Below, piece after piece: positions 1 through 7,997 of a stretch of DNA of 64,000 nucleotides. The position numbers were made by a program, and so were the translations under genes. The stretch spans positions 1,426,001 through 1,490,000 of the forward strand of contig NZ_AP019846.1 in NCBI RefSeq assembly GCF_007990635.1, given 5' to 3'. This DNA comes from Leptotrichia hongkongensis (GTDB lineage Bacteria > Fusobacteriota > Fusobacteriia > Fusobacteriales > Leptotrichiaceae). Below the pieces are notes generated by a model that did no database searches, was not told the DNA's origin, and worked only from the letters and a program-made list of their open reading frames with translations. The stretch's first letter is position 1; each line of letters opens with the position of its first letter.

Positions 1-177
1 TTTTTGTGCATCTTCATCAGGAATTTCAATGTCAAATTCTTCTTCAAAAGCCATGATTAATTCAACTGTATCTAACGAATCTGCTCCTAAATCATCAACA
101 AAAGATGCATCTTCAGTTACTTGATCTTCATCTACTCCTAATTGATCTACTACTATTGATTTAATTTTATCTAGCAT
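1..177 (-). CDS. acpP: Acyl carrier protein AcpP (3' end beyond window)
   Basis: Carries growing acyl chains on a phosphopantetheine arm during type II fatty acid synthesis in the cytoplasm. The visible 59 residues begin [20 protein letters not shown] and contain the DSLD attachment motif with the modified serine at residue 34, followed by an acidic helix ending in IPDEDAQK. Bacterial AcpP is about 75-80 residues, so only the last 15-20 codons are cut off by the window edge. The ATG is preceded by a strong GGAGGTG ribosome binding site and a good promoter. Family assignment is secure from the motif and acidity. Confidence 0.95.
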   Translation of the reverse strand, partial: MLDKIKSIVVDQLGVDEDQVTEDASFVDDLGADSLDTVELIMAFEEEFDIEIPDEDAQK

Positions 178-211
178 TATAATGCCACCTCCATATTAAT
201 TTTCTAGAATT

Positions 212-240
212 ATTATACCAAATGAATGTAAAAAATGCAA
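212..240 (-). promoter_or_regulatory. Promoter of acpP
   Basis: Minus-strand TTGCAT, a 17-base spacer, then TATAAT, about 35 bases before the acpP start codon. Both boxes are close to the sigma-70 consensus, as expected for a highly expressed gene. Seen in sequence only. Confidence 0.7.
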
Positions 241-243
241 CTA

Positions 244-269
244 AAATTTACTAATAATAATGTAAATTT
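244..269 (-). terminator. Weak hairpin after the SNF2 helicase gene
   Basis: An 8-base perfect inverted repeat (AAATTTAC/GTAAATTT) with a 10-base loop lies just past the helicase stop codon. The stem is almost all A+T and the following T-run is interrupted, so termination here would be weak. It sits directly upstream of the acpP promoter. Confidence 0.35.
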
Positions 270-275
270 TTTAGT

Positions 276-3203
276 TTAGCTTAATAATTCCATTAATTCC
301 TTATCACTCATTTCAAAAAGGACTTTCTCTCCGTCTTTACTTTCTAGTAAATTCTCGCTTAATTGACGTTTATTTTCTTGAATTTTTATGATTTTTTCCT
401 CAATTGTCCCTTCTGTCACAAGTTTTATAACTTGCACACTTTTTTTTTGTCCAATTCTATATGCTCTGTCACTTGCTTGGTTCTCCACAGCAATATTCCA
501 CCATGGATCATAATGGATTACAACGTCCGCTCCAACAAGATTTAATCCTGTTCCACCTGCTTTTAGAGAAATTAAGACAGCTTGTCTTTGTCCAGCGTTA
601 AATCTGTTACAAATCTCAACTCTTTCCTTAGACTTTACGTTTCCATCAATATAAAAATATTCAATCCCCATACTTACAAGCTCTTGTTCAATTTCCTTCA
701 AAGTACCTACAAATTGTGAAAAAATCAATAATCTATGCCCATTTTCTGTAATATCTGGAAGTAAATACCGAAGTACTTCTATCTTTGCTACCTCACCTTT
801 ATAGTCTTGCTTGAATAAAGTTGGCGAATTACAGATTTGTCTAAGTTTTGTCAAGATTGCAAGTATTTTCATTCTATTGTTGTCATTTTTGTTGAATTTC
901 TTCATTTCACTCTTGGCCTGCTTAATATAGGACATATATAGCTGCTTTTGCTCCTTACTTAATGTTACAACCATATTTGATTCAATCTTGTCTGGCAATT
1001 CAGTCAGCACTTCCTTCTTTGTTCTTCTTAACAAAAATGGAGCTATGATTTCACGTAGATTATTTATTTTAGAAGAATTTGGATTTGCAATGGCTTCCTT
1101 ATAAGTTTTTTTAAATTTTGTCAAATTATCGAGATAACCAGGTATTACAAAATCAAAGATTGACCATAATTCTAAAATATTGTTTTCAACTGGCGTTCCC
1201 GTCAATGCAAAATTAACTTTGCTATTGATTTTCATAACCGCCTTCTTTATTTGAGATGTCGTTGTCTTTATATTTTGAGCCTCATCTAGCACTACTACGT
1301 CAAATTCTCTGTTTTTATATTCCTCTATATCATTTCTCAAAGCCTGATAAGTTGTTATCATAAATCCTTTTGATTTTCTTAAAATAATTTCTTTTCTTTG
1401 AACTGCCGTTCCTTCAATTAGAGTTGGACTTATCCCTGTAAACTTGATAATCTCTTCCTTCCAATTATATAATAATGAACTTGGTACAATAATCAATGCC
1501 GAAAAATCTCTGTTTTCCTGATAAATCTCATTTAATAGCGAAATTGTCTGCAAAGTCTTACCAAGACCCATATCATCGGCTAAAACTCCACCAAATCCAA
1601 TATCATACATATTTTTTAACCAGTTAAATCCTAATTTTTGATATGGAAATAATTTTACATTTATGTTATGTGGCTCAATTTCCTGCCGATTTTTTATTTT
1701 ATGGAACAAATCCTTAAATTCATCCATTTTTACAAGTTCTTCCTGAATATTTTTTGAAACTTGAGCAAGCTGCAATGCCTTTATTTTAGAAATTTTATTT
1801 TCTCCTACTTTCAGATTGGAAATAGAATCTGTAATTCCAACTAATTCCTCAATACTTTTGTTGGCAATTTTTACAAGTTCTCCACTTGAAAGCGTTATGT
1901 ATTTTTGTTCATTTTTAATGGCTTCCATCACAATTTCCACATCTTCAGTCTTTATTCCCTCAATATTAAAACTGATATTCAAGAAATTATGCTCCACTTT
2001 CTTTATTCCAATATGAACATCTATATTTCTTGCATTTTTTATTTTATTGTCTAAATGAATTTTTACCTTGTTTGAATATTTTTTATCAATATATTCTGAA
2101 ATTTTCCCTAGACCTTCATAATTTATATTATAAGTACCTTCTGTCAATTCTATACTTGCAATTGAATAACTTTCTACAAGTTTTCTTAGTTCCTTGAATA
2201 AATTCATATTTTTTCTTGGAATAAAATATTTTCCATTTTTCTTTATTGCACAAATAGTATTTGACAGATTAACCTTCACTACTTCCTTTTCATCAGTTTC
2301 TGAAACAAAAATATCAATATTTCCATCTTCTTCAATATATTCAGCAACATTTACATTCTCATATCTCAAAACTGCTCCCAGCTTCTGATTATCCTCAAAC
2401 GAAAGCTGATTAAATAAATCTGTATCTAGAGAATCAAACTTTCCGAAAAATCTTTCCTCATTTGCATCCATCTTAAAGACTTTCGTTGTATCATTTGAAA
2501 AAGAATAAAACGGGCTATTTTCTGAGATTTTTTCTATATTTCTCATCATAATTCTTCCATTTTCGATTACAAATAAAGGCTCATAACTGCTCATTATCTG
2601 TTTTTGCTCCCCTAACAAAATAAGATTTTTTCCTTTTTCCATAGCTACAAGCAGTTTATTTAAAAGCATTTCATATACTTTCAAGCCTTTTTTATCTTTA
2701 ATTCCGCTATCTATAACACTTTGAATCTCTTTGCTGTATTCGTAAATTGCATTGATTATTTTTTTATTTGTTTCATTGAAAAAACAGTTCTTAGGACTGT
2801 AAGTAATTTTGGAAGTAACTTCATATTCCCTTTCTTTCACAATAGCCTCAATAAACTTCAAAATATCTTTTACATAATATATTTTCTTAAATCCTGTCTT
2901 TATTCGCAAAATATAGTCTGGCACATTATTTTCCTGATTATAGTCATACCCATATTTATAGTCGCTATAACTTCCTTCATCAATTTCTATTTCCAGTCTC
3001 ATTTCTTGTTTTTCATCAGCTTGAATATTTTCGATTTCTAAATAAAGATTATAAATTTCATTAATTTTTTTAGAAATACTTTCAACATTTTCCAATATTT
3101 CCTCATTTATTTTCTTTTTTTGAAAATCTATATTCTCTTTTTCAATTTCATCTTTTACAGCTTTTTCAGTATTTGTTTCAATTGTTTCAAATTTAATTTC
3201 CAA
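276..3203 (-). CDS. SNF2-family DEAD/DEAH-box helicase
   Basis: ATP-driven double-stranded DNA or nucleoprotein translocase of the Swi2/Snf2 group found in Firmicutes and Fusobacteria; the cellular role in bacteria is poorly defined. The first roughly 450 residues are the poorly conserved SNF2-associated region. The helicase core follows, with LADDMGLGKT near residue 543 (Walker A), DEAQ near 640 (Walker B) and DRAYRIGQ near 913 (motif VI). As drawn it starts at a TTG with no ribosome binding site. An ATG at 3238-3240 behind GAGGAAAATATTCAAA reads MVHLQILIKK and then hits a stop in an A7 run (plus-strand T run 3211-3217). Removing one A joins it to the helicase frame and gives 987 residues. 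The SWIM zinc finger usual in this family is encoded by the preceding gene. Confidence 0.92.
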   Translation of the reverse strand: MEIKFETIETNTEKAVKDEIEKENIDFQKKKINEEILENVESISKKINEIYNLYLEIENIQADEKQEMRLEIEIDEGSYSDYKYGYDYNQENNVPDYILRIKTGFKKIYYVKDILKFIEAIVKEREYEVTSKITYSPKNCFFNETNKKIINAIYEYSKEIQSVIDSGIKDKKGLKVYEMLLNKLLVAMEKGKNLILLGEQKQIMSSYEPLFVIENGRIMMRNIEKISENSPFYSFSNDTTKVFKMDANEERFFGKFDSLDTDLFNQLSFEDNQKLGAVLRYENVNVAEYIEEDGNIDIFVSETDEKEVVKVNLSNTICAIKKNGKYFIPRKNMNLFKELRKLVESYSIASIELTEGTYNINYEGLGKISEYIDKKYSNKVKIHLDNKIKNARNIDVHIGIKKVEHNFLNISFNIEGIKTEDVEIVMEAIKNEQKYITLSSGELVKIANKSIEELVGITDSISNLKVGENKISKIKALQLAQVSKNIQEELVKMDEFKDLFHKIKNRQEIEPHNINVKLFPYQKLGFNWLKNMYDIGFGGVLADDMGLGKTLQTISLLNEIYQENRDFSALIIVPSSLLYNWKEEIIKFTGISPTLIEGTAVQRKEIILRKSKGFMITTYQALRNDIEEYKNREFDVVVLDEAQNIKTTTSQIKKAVMKINSKVNFALTGTPVENNILELWSIFDFVIPGYLDNLTKFKKTYKEAIANPNSSKINNLREIIAPFLLRRTKKEVLTELPDKIESNMVVTLSKEQKQLYMSYIKQAKSEMKKFNKNDNNRMKILAILTKLRQICNSPTLFKQDYKGEVAKIEVLRYLLPDITENGHRLLIFSQFVGTLKEIEQELVSMGIEYFYIDGNVKSKERVEICNRFNAGQRQAVLISLKAGGTGLNLVGADVVIHYDPWWNIAVENQASDRAYRIGQKKSVQVIKLVTEGTIEEKIIKIQENKRQLSENLLESKDGEKVLFEMSDKELMELLS

Positions 3204-3281
3204 ATTTTTATTTTTTTATCAAAATTTGTAAATGCACCATTTTGAATATTTTCCTCTTTTCAAAAGTTTCAACTGTTTTAT

Positions 3282-3785
3282 CTAATTTTTTGTATTTTCA
3301 CTTTTTAGTTTTAATCTCTGTCTTGATTTATTTTTATTATCATTTTCTGAATTTTTCACAGTAGCTTTTTCAGTTCTAATATTTTGCTCTTTTTGCTTAA
3401 TCTTAGCTATTTTTTTATTATCTTCCTCAAAATCATCTTCAAACATCATTTCAATTTCATCTGTCCCAATAACTTTTGAAATTTTTTCTGAATGATCTGC
3501 CATCATCCCCAAAGTTACAACGTGTTTACAACAATTTTTCTTATTATTCTTAAAAAACATGCAATCACAGTTTGCTTCGATAAATTCCCCTTTTTTCTGT
3601 TCTACCGTAATTGATGTCTTACAAAGGCTGTTTTCCTTGTACTCACCTTCCACCGTTATAAAATTTCCATCAGCGAAAAGTGCAGTTATATTCCCCAAAC
3701 TCTTATTATAATATTCCTCTCCGATTACGAAAATACTTGGCGTTATCTGTTTTTTTAATTCTAACGAAATACTATTCTCTCTCAT
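3282..3785 (-). CDS. SWIM zinc-finger protein, partner of the SNF2 helicase
   Basis: Small protein with a SWIM-type zinc finger: Cys73-x-Cys75 and Cys86-x-His88, the CxC...CxH pattern that binds zinc and contacts nucleic acid or protein. The N-terminal 65 residues form a beta-rich lead-in, and the tail after residue 110 is highly charged and probably disordered. In many Firmicutes this finger is fused to the N-terminus of the SNF2 helicase. Here the helicase starts 79 bases downstream on the same strand, so the pair almost certainly act together. The ATG follows GGGAGAGAT. Function is inferred from the domain and context. Confidence 0.85.
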   Translation of the reverse strand: MRENSISLELKKQITPSIFVIGEEYYNKSLGNITALFADGNFITVEGEYKENSLCKTSITVEQKKGEFIEANCDCMFFKNNKKNCCKHVVTLGMMADHSEKISKVIGTDEIEMMFEDDFEEDNKKIAKIKQKEQNIRTEKATVKNSENDNKNKSRQRLKLKSENTKN

Positions 3786-3920
3786 ATCTCTCCCTGCTTT
3801 TATTTTAAAAAAATCTTTTAATTTTCAACTTTCCTCTTTACAATTCCCCCAATAGATTCCGTTATTCTATCAAAAATTAATGACATAATAAAAAACTATT
3901 CAGAATTTTAAAATCTAAAT

Positions 3921-4475
3921 TTAAATAGATTTCATCATTATTATTGCATTTTCATTATTCCCATAATAATTTTTCCTTACATAAATTTCTTCAAATCCAA
4001 TTTTTTTATAAAGTTTTAGCGCTTTTTCATTATTCTCATTAACTTCCAGCAAAAATTTTTCTCCTGAAAAATGTATATTTTTAATTCTTATATTTTCATT
4101 ATCCTTAATCAGATTTTTCATACTTTCAATTAACAATTTTTCGCCAAAACCTTGTCCTTGATATTCTTTTTTTATTGCTACCTCAAAAATATCTATGCTC
4201 TCTATTGTACCATAAAATGCGACATATCCCAACATATTTTTTTCAAATTTTTCATTTTTACCAAAATCCGTTTTTTCTTTTTGACTTTTTTCAAAAATTT
4301 TATTTTTATCTTCTTTTTTTAATTTTTCTATAAAAATATTTTCTCTCACAAAATTAAATAAGCAGTATATCTCATACTGCTCACTTAACATCATTTCAGA
4401 AAAATATTTATCTTCAACTTTATTTTTAAAGCTCTCATTATGAATTTTAACCAATTCATCGACAATATTTTCCAT
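3921..4475 (-). CDS. GNAT-family N-acetyltransferase (RimI-like)
   Basis: Transfers an acetyl group from acetyl-CoA to an amine. The core motif is EVAIKKEYQGQGFGEKLL around residues 98-116, with QGQGFG as the pyrophosphate-binding loop. The C-terminal NENNEKALKLYKKIGFEE is typical of RimI-type enzymes that acetylate protein N-termini, and the gene may be rimI; the unusual N-terminal 80 residues keep that tentative. I start at the second in-frame ATG because GGAG lies six bases before it; a longer start at 4487 has no ribosome binding site. No partner genes nearby clarify the substrate. Confidence 0.85.
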   Translation of the reverse strand: MENIVDELVKIHNESFKNKVEDKYFSEMMLSEQYEIYCLFNFVRENIFIEKLKKEDKNKIFEKSQKEKTDFGKNEKFEKNMLGYVAFYGTIESIDIFEVAIKKEYQGQGFGEKLLIESMKNLIKDNENIRIKNIHFSGEKFLLEVNENNEKALKLYKKIGFEEIYVRKNYYGNNENAIIMMKSI

Positions 4476-4559
4476 TTTATTCTCCATTTTTATTTAACTT
4501 TATCAAACTCTTCTTTAATTATTAAAATAAATACACTTATAAATGTAAATGCTCTTAAA

Positions 4560-6230
4560 TTATAATAGCCCAATTCTAGTCAATGGCCACCATCTTACAA
4601 GCAATTCACCCTTAATTCTTGGCTCTGCTACAAGCCCAAAGTATCTTGTGTCATGACTATTTGAAGTGTTATCTCCCATAGCCATGTAATAATTAGTATC
4701 AAGTGTTATAGTTTCTCCATTTAACAACTTCTTAAACAATTCATCATTATACTTAAAGTCCATAATTGGCATAACCATTTCATCTCTACCTTCAACTTTT
4801 AAAGTAAACGTATAGTATTTATTAGTTAGCACATTATCAGGGCTAGCTTTATAGATATCATTACTTCCTATTATATCTTTAAAATTCTTATCTGTCTTTA
4901 TTAAATCTAAAAACTCTTTTCCACTTAATTTTTTGTAACCTTTTCCATCATAGTAGCTTTCCCAGTTTACTTGACCAATTAAAGTATTATCTTTGTCTTC
5001 CGTTTTTCTAAATACTTTATCAATTGCAATGACTTTATCTAGTTTTACTTTATCACCTTTTTTAGGAATATAAATTTTATTATTCATAAGAATTCCTTCA
5101 GGTAAATATAATTTTTGAGGTGTTACTCTTTTTAAAATTTCTGATTCCTGTCCATTTATTATCATTGCTCCACCAACTTCTTTAACTTGACGTTCCTGTA
5201 ATTCTTTTTCATATTTTGCTTCTTCAAGTTTGTCGTGTTTTTCATCGCCAGTATATTCAATTTTTGGTTCGCTGTCAAGAATTGCGATTCTAAATTCTGT
5301 TATACTCATTTTCCCTTTTGCAATTTGTAAAGTATCTCCGGCTGCTCCAACTATTCTTTTTGTAAACATCAGTTTATTTTCCATCGGTTCTTTAAACGCA
5401 ATTATATGTCCAACTTTAGGGTGTGAAAAATGATATTTAACCATATTCGTAAAAACCCTATCTTGAATCCTAATTGTAGGTTCCATTGAACCTGTAGGAA
5501 TTACATAATTTCCTATATAAAACATTTGTATCAGTCCCACTAAAATAATTGCAACTAAAGCATTATCAATTCTTGAAATTGCTTTCCCAAATGTACTTCT
5601 TTTTCTTTCTTCTCTTTTAATTCTCTCTTCTACTGTAATATTTTCCTTTGGAAACATTTTTTTAAAAATTTCTTCTGTGCTTTCATTCTTTACTTTTGCC
5701 TCAGTCAATATATTCTCCATTTTTTTATTTCCATACACAGCTTCCTTTAGAATCATTTGTTCATCAATTTTTTCTTTTGGTAAATCTTTAAACAAATAAA
5801 TAAGAATCAATGAAATTACAACATTTATTCCCAAATAAATATGAAAATTTATATCCATAATATTAAACATTAATCTGCTCAAAAACAACATTACAAGATT
5901 AAGTAAAAAAATCCATTCATGTTGTCTTCTTAGAACATAAATTATTAAATTTATAATAAACACTCCAAGAATTCCCCAAACTTTTATAAAAATATCAGAA
6001 TCTGGCGTTTTATCAACAATCACGAAAAATACTGATGTAATAATTAATGCAACTATTGTTAATATATTCCCTGCAATAAAACTTCTATCGCTTCTCTCAA
6101 GTGAAACTTTCTGCAATATTTCATCTTCTTTAGTTCTTATCCAATGTATGACCTGTTTTTCCTTAAAAAAGAAAAATAACAGAAATAACGTTGCAATAAG
6201 ATAAAATACTCCCCACAATAACATATTCAT
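4560..6230 (-). CDS. lepB: Signal peptidase I, extended form
   Basis: Membrane serine protease that removes signal peptides from exported proteins. The catalytic serine is Ser248 in IPTGSMEPT and the general-base lysine is Lys291 in FTKRIVGAAGD; the C-terminal box GDNTSNSHDTRYFG is also present. The protein is 556 residues, far above the usual 180-320. An N-terminal block of about 225 residues holds some four to five hydrophobic segments plus a charged linker. A large insertion of roughly 150 residues lies between the lysine box and the final GDN box. It follows rplS after a terminator, with AGGAG before the ATG. Identity is secure; the role of the extra parts is unknown. Confidence 0.95.
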   Translation of the reverse strand: MNMLLWGVFYLIATLFLLFFFFKEKQVIHWIRTKEDEILQKVSLERSDRSFIAGNILTIVALIITSVFFVIVDKTPDSDIFIKVWGILGVFIINLIIYVLRRQHEWIFLLNLVMLFLSRLMFNIMDINFHIYLGINVVISLILIYLFKDLPKEKIDEQMILKEAVYGNKKMENILTEAKVKNESTEEIFKKMFPKENITVEERIKREERKRSTFGKAISRIDNALVAIILVGLIQMFYIGNYVIPTGSMEPTIRIQDRVFTNMVKYHFSHPKVGHIIAFKEPMENKLMFTKRIVGAAGDTLQIAKGKMSITEFRIAILDSEPKIEYTGDEKHDKLEEAKYEKELQERQVKEVGGAMIINGQESEILKRVTPQKLYLPEGILMNNKIYIPKKGDKVKLDKVIAIDKVFRKTEDKDNTLIGQVNWESYYDGKGYKKLSGKEFLDLIKTDKNFKDIIGSNDIYKASPDNVLTNKYYTFTLKVEGRDEMVMPIMDFKYNDELFKKLLNGETITLDTNYYMAMGDNTSNSHDTRYFGLVAEPRIKGELLVRWWPLTRIGLL

Positions 6231-6285
6231 AATTTTTCCTCTCCTAAATTTGAAATTTTATAATTTTTAAATTTTTTAGTTTTAT

Positions 6286-6313
6286 AAAAATAAAAAGCTA
6301 GCATTTTGCTAGC
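6286..6313 (-). terminator. Rho-independent terminator after rplS
   Basis: On the minus strand GCTAGC, a five-base loop and GCTAGC are followed by TTTTTATTTTT. It begins eight bases past the rplS stop and separates rplS from lepB. Confidence 0.85.
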
Positions 6314-6320
6314 CTTGAAG

Positions 6321-6680
6321 CTACTTTCTAATTTCTTTAATTCTAGCAGCTTTTCCTGATAAGTTTCTCAAGTAGTATAATTTAGATCTTCTTACTTTAC
6401 CAATTCTCTTAACTTCGATTTTTTCTACTAATGGAGAATTTAAAGGAATGATTCTTTCTACACCGATTCCTGAAGATACTTTTCTAACTGTGAAGTTTTT
6501 AGCAACACTTCCACCAGAAACTCTAATAACTACACCTTCAAAAACCTGTATTCTTTCTTTGTTTCCCTCTTTTACTTTGTAGTGAACTGCAACTGTATCC
6601 CCTGCTTTAAATTGAGGTACGTCAGCTTTCAAGTAATTTTTTTCTACTAATTCGATTAATTTCTCTTTCAAGAAATTCAC
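6321..6680 (-). CDS. rplS: 50S ribosomal protein L19
   Basis: Structural protein of the large subunit at the 30S-50S interface. The 119 residues match the family's normal length and contain the conserved [15 protein letters not shown] and [10 protein letters not shown] regions, then a basic C-terminus with [11 protein letters not shown]. It stands alone here (no trmD, rimM or rpsP beside it), with its own promoter about 135 bases upstream and a strong terminator downstream. Confidence 0.98.
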   Translation of the reverse strand: MNFLKEKLIELVEKNYLKADVPQFKAGDTVAVHYKVKEGNKERIQVFEGVVIRVSGGSVAKNFTVRKVSSGIGVERIIPLNSPLVEKIEVKRIGKVRRSKLYYLRNLSGKAARIKEIRK

Positions 6681-6812
6681 TCCCTTCTTTCTAAGACATT
6701 CTTTCTATCTATACCAATTTTACTAATTCACAAACTTTTCTTGCTTATAAATCCTTTACAAAACTGGTAGCAACAATAAAAGCGGAATATCCTTTTATTC
6801 AATAACTTATTA

Positions 6813-6841
6813 AGTTTATCACATTTTCCATTAATTTTCAA
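6813..6841 (-). promoter_or_regulatory. Promoter of rplS
   Basis: Minus-strand TTGAAA, a 17-base spacer, then TAAACT. This leaves an untranslated leader of about 125 bases before rplS. The gap 6681-6997 holds this promoter and leader; I see no other gene in it. The leader contains a weak dyad near 6780-6800 but no regulator site that I recognise. Confidence 0.65.
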
Positions 6842-6997
6842 TACAATTACAAAATTTTTTTCAATTTTTTCAAAATTTTTAAAATCATATTCTTTTTTCC
6901 TAAAATACTTTTTTTAATCTAAATATTTCAAACTCAAAAATTATAATCTTTTTATCAAATATCTATATTAAATTATAAATTTTAAGCAAATTCAAGT

Positions 6998-7351
6998 TTA
7001 TTTCAATTTTTCAACCCACTCAGCTTCCTTAAATCCAACCAGCACAAAATCCTTCCCTACCAAAAGTGGTCTTTTCAATACCATTCCATTGCTTGCAAGT
7101 ATTTCAAACTGCTCATCTTCTGACATCTCTGCCAATTTTTCCTTCAAGTTTAGCTCTTTGTAAACATTCCCGCTTGTATTAAAGAATCTTTTTAACGGCA
7201 ATCCACTTTCTTTATAATATTTCTTAATATCTTCCTTCGACGGTGTTTCTTCCACAATGTGCTTATATTCGTAATCAATCCCATTTTCCTCCAGCCATTT
7301 TATAGCCTTTTTACAAGTTGTGCATCTTGGATAGCAATATACTTTGTTCAT
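6998..7351 (-). CDS. ArsC/Spx-family thioredoxin-fold protein
   Basis: A 117-residue protein of the ArsC-like superfamily, which includes arsenate reductase, Spx/MgsR regulators and YffB. It has Cys10-x-x-Cys13 (PRCTTCKKA) at the start of the first helix, the pair used for redox switching in Spx-type proteins. The C-terminal block NGMVLKRPLLVGKDFVLVGF is the family signature containing the cis-proline region. The length fits YffB/Spx-like members. No arsenic-resistance genes are near, so a redox or regulatory role is more likely than arsenate reduction. Confidence 0.88.
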   Translation of the reverse strand: MNKVYCYPRCTTCKKAIKWLEENGIDYEYKHIVEETPSKEDIKKYYKESGLPLKRFFNTSGNVYKELNLKEKLAEMSEDEQFEILASNGMVLKRPLLVGKDFVLVGFKEAEWVEKLK

Positions 7352-7410
7352 TTTTTTACTTCCTTTCGTAATTTATTAAAATTTAAATTCATCAACAAAC
7401 TGTTGACTTT

Positions 7411-7731
7411 TTAATCAAGAACTTCCTGTAATTTATCGCTTATAATATGTGTTATTGGTCTTTTAGAAATTTCTGTTAAGTATTCTTGTTTTATTAATTG
7501 TTCTATATTTTTTTTCAATGTAGGCATGCTTACTTTAATTATTTCGACTAATTGCCGATCTTCTAAAGGAAAATCAGAAAAGATATAATTCTGAATATAA
7601 ACAAACAATATATTCTTCTTTAAATTATCTAAATCTAATTTATCTAAATAATCTTTTGAATATTTTAATTTTTCTATTCTATCCATCAGCATTTTAATTA
7701 TACTTTCTTGTCCTTTTTTTATCAATTCCAT
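7411..7731 (-). CDS. Hypothetical protein, possible winged-helix C-terminal fragment
   Basis: I do not recognise the family. The 106 residues are charged and helical; residues 55-95 (PLEDRQLVEIIKVSMPTLKK and on to EYLTEISKRP) look like a winged helix-turn-helix. The ATG lacks a good ribosome binding site. The same frame stays open upstream for about 35 more codons, which argues that the visible ORF is the C-terminal part of a longer, damaged gene. Confidence 0.5.
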   Translation of the reverse strand: MELIKKGQESIIKMLMDRIEKLKYSKDYLDKLDLDNLKKNILFVYIQNYIFSDFPLEDRQLVEIIKVSMPTLKKNIEQLIKQEYLTEISKRPITHIISDKLQEVLD

Positions 7732-7960
7732 AATTCCTAAAAGTTTAGCGTAATCAAAAATATAGTCTTTTTTAGATATTTTGGCTAAATTTATAATAAA
7801 AATATAAAAAATATCTAGATTTCACAAAATTCTTATTAAAAATTTGCATTTCTGATTCATTATACTTGTTTAGTGATTCAATATACTTTATCTTTAACAA
7901 AGGGGCTTGATTCCTTGCTAATAATATTTATTTCACTATATTTCAAAATTTATACAATTA
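7732..7960 (-). other. Shifted-frame coding remnant upstream of the small hypothetical gene
   Basis: Minus-strand translation gives plausible protein in two frames. One reads ESLNKYNESEMQIFNKNFVK and runs into a stop. The next reads KISKKDYIFDYAKLLGIMEL directly into the downstream ORF. This suggests one interrupted gene covering about 7411-7960. No functional identification was possible. Confidence 0.35.
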
Positions 7961-7997
7961 TTGAACAGGTTTGTTTCTTTAAAGATTGAAAAACTTA

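Noticed and set aside
6681-6812. Structured L19 autoregulatory leader before rplS
   Set aside because: The leader is long enough, but I could find only a weak dyad and no match to a known L19-binding structure.
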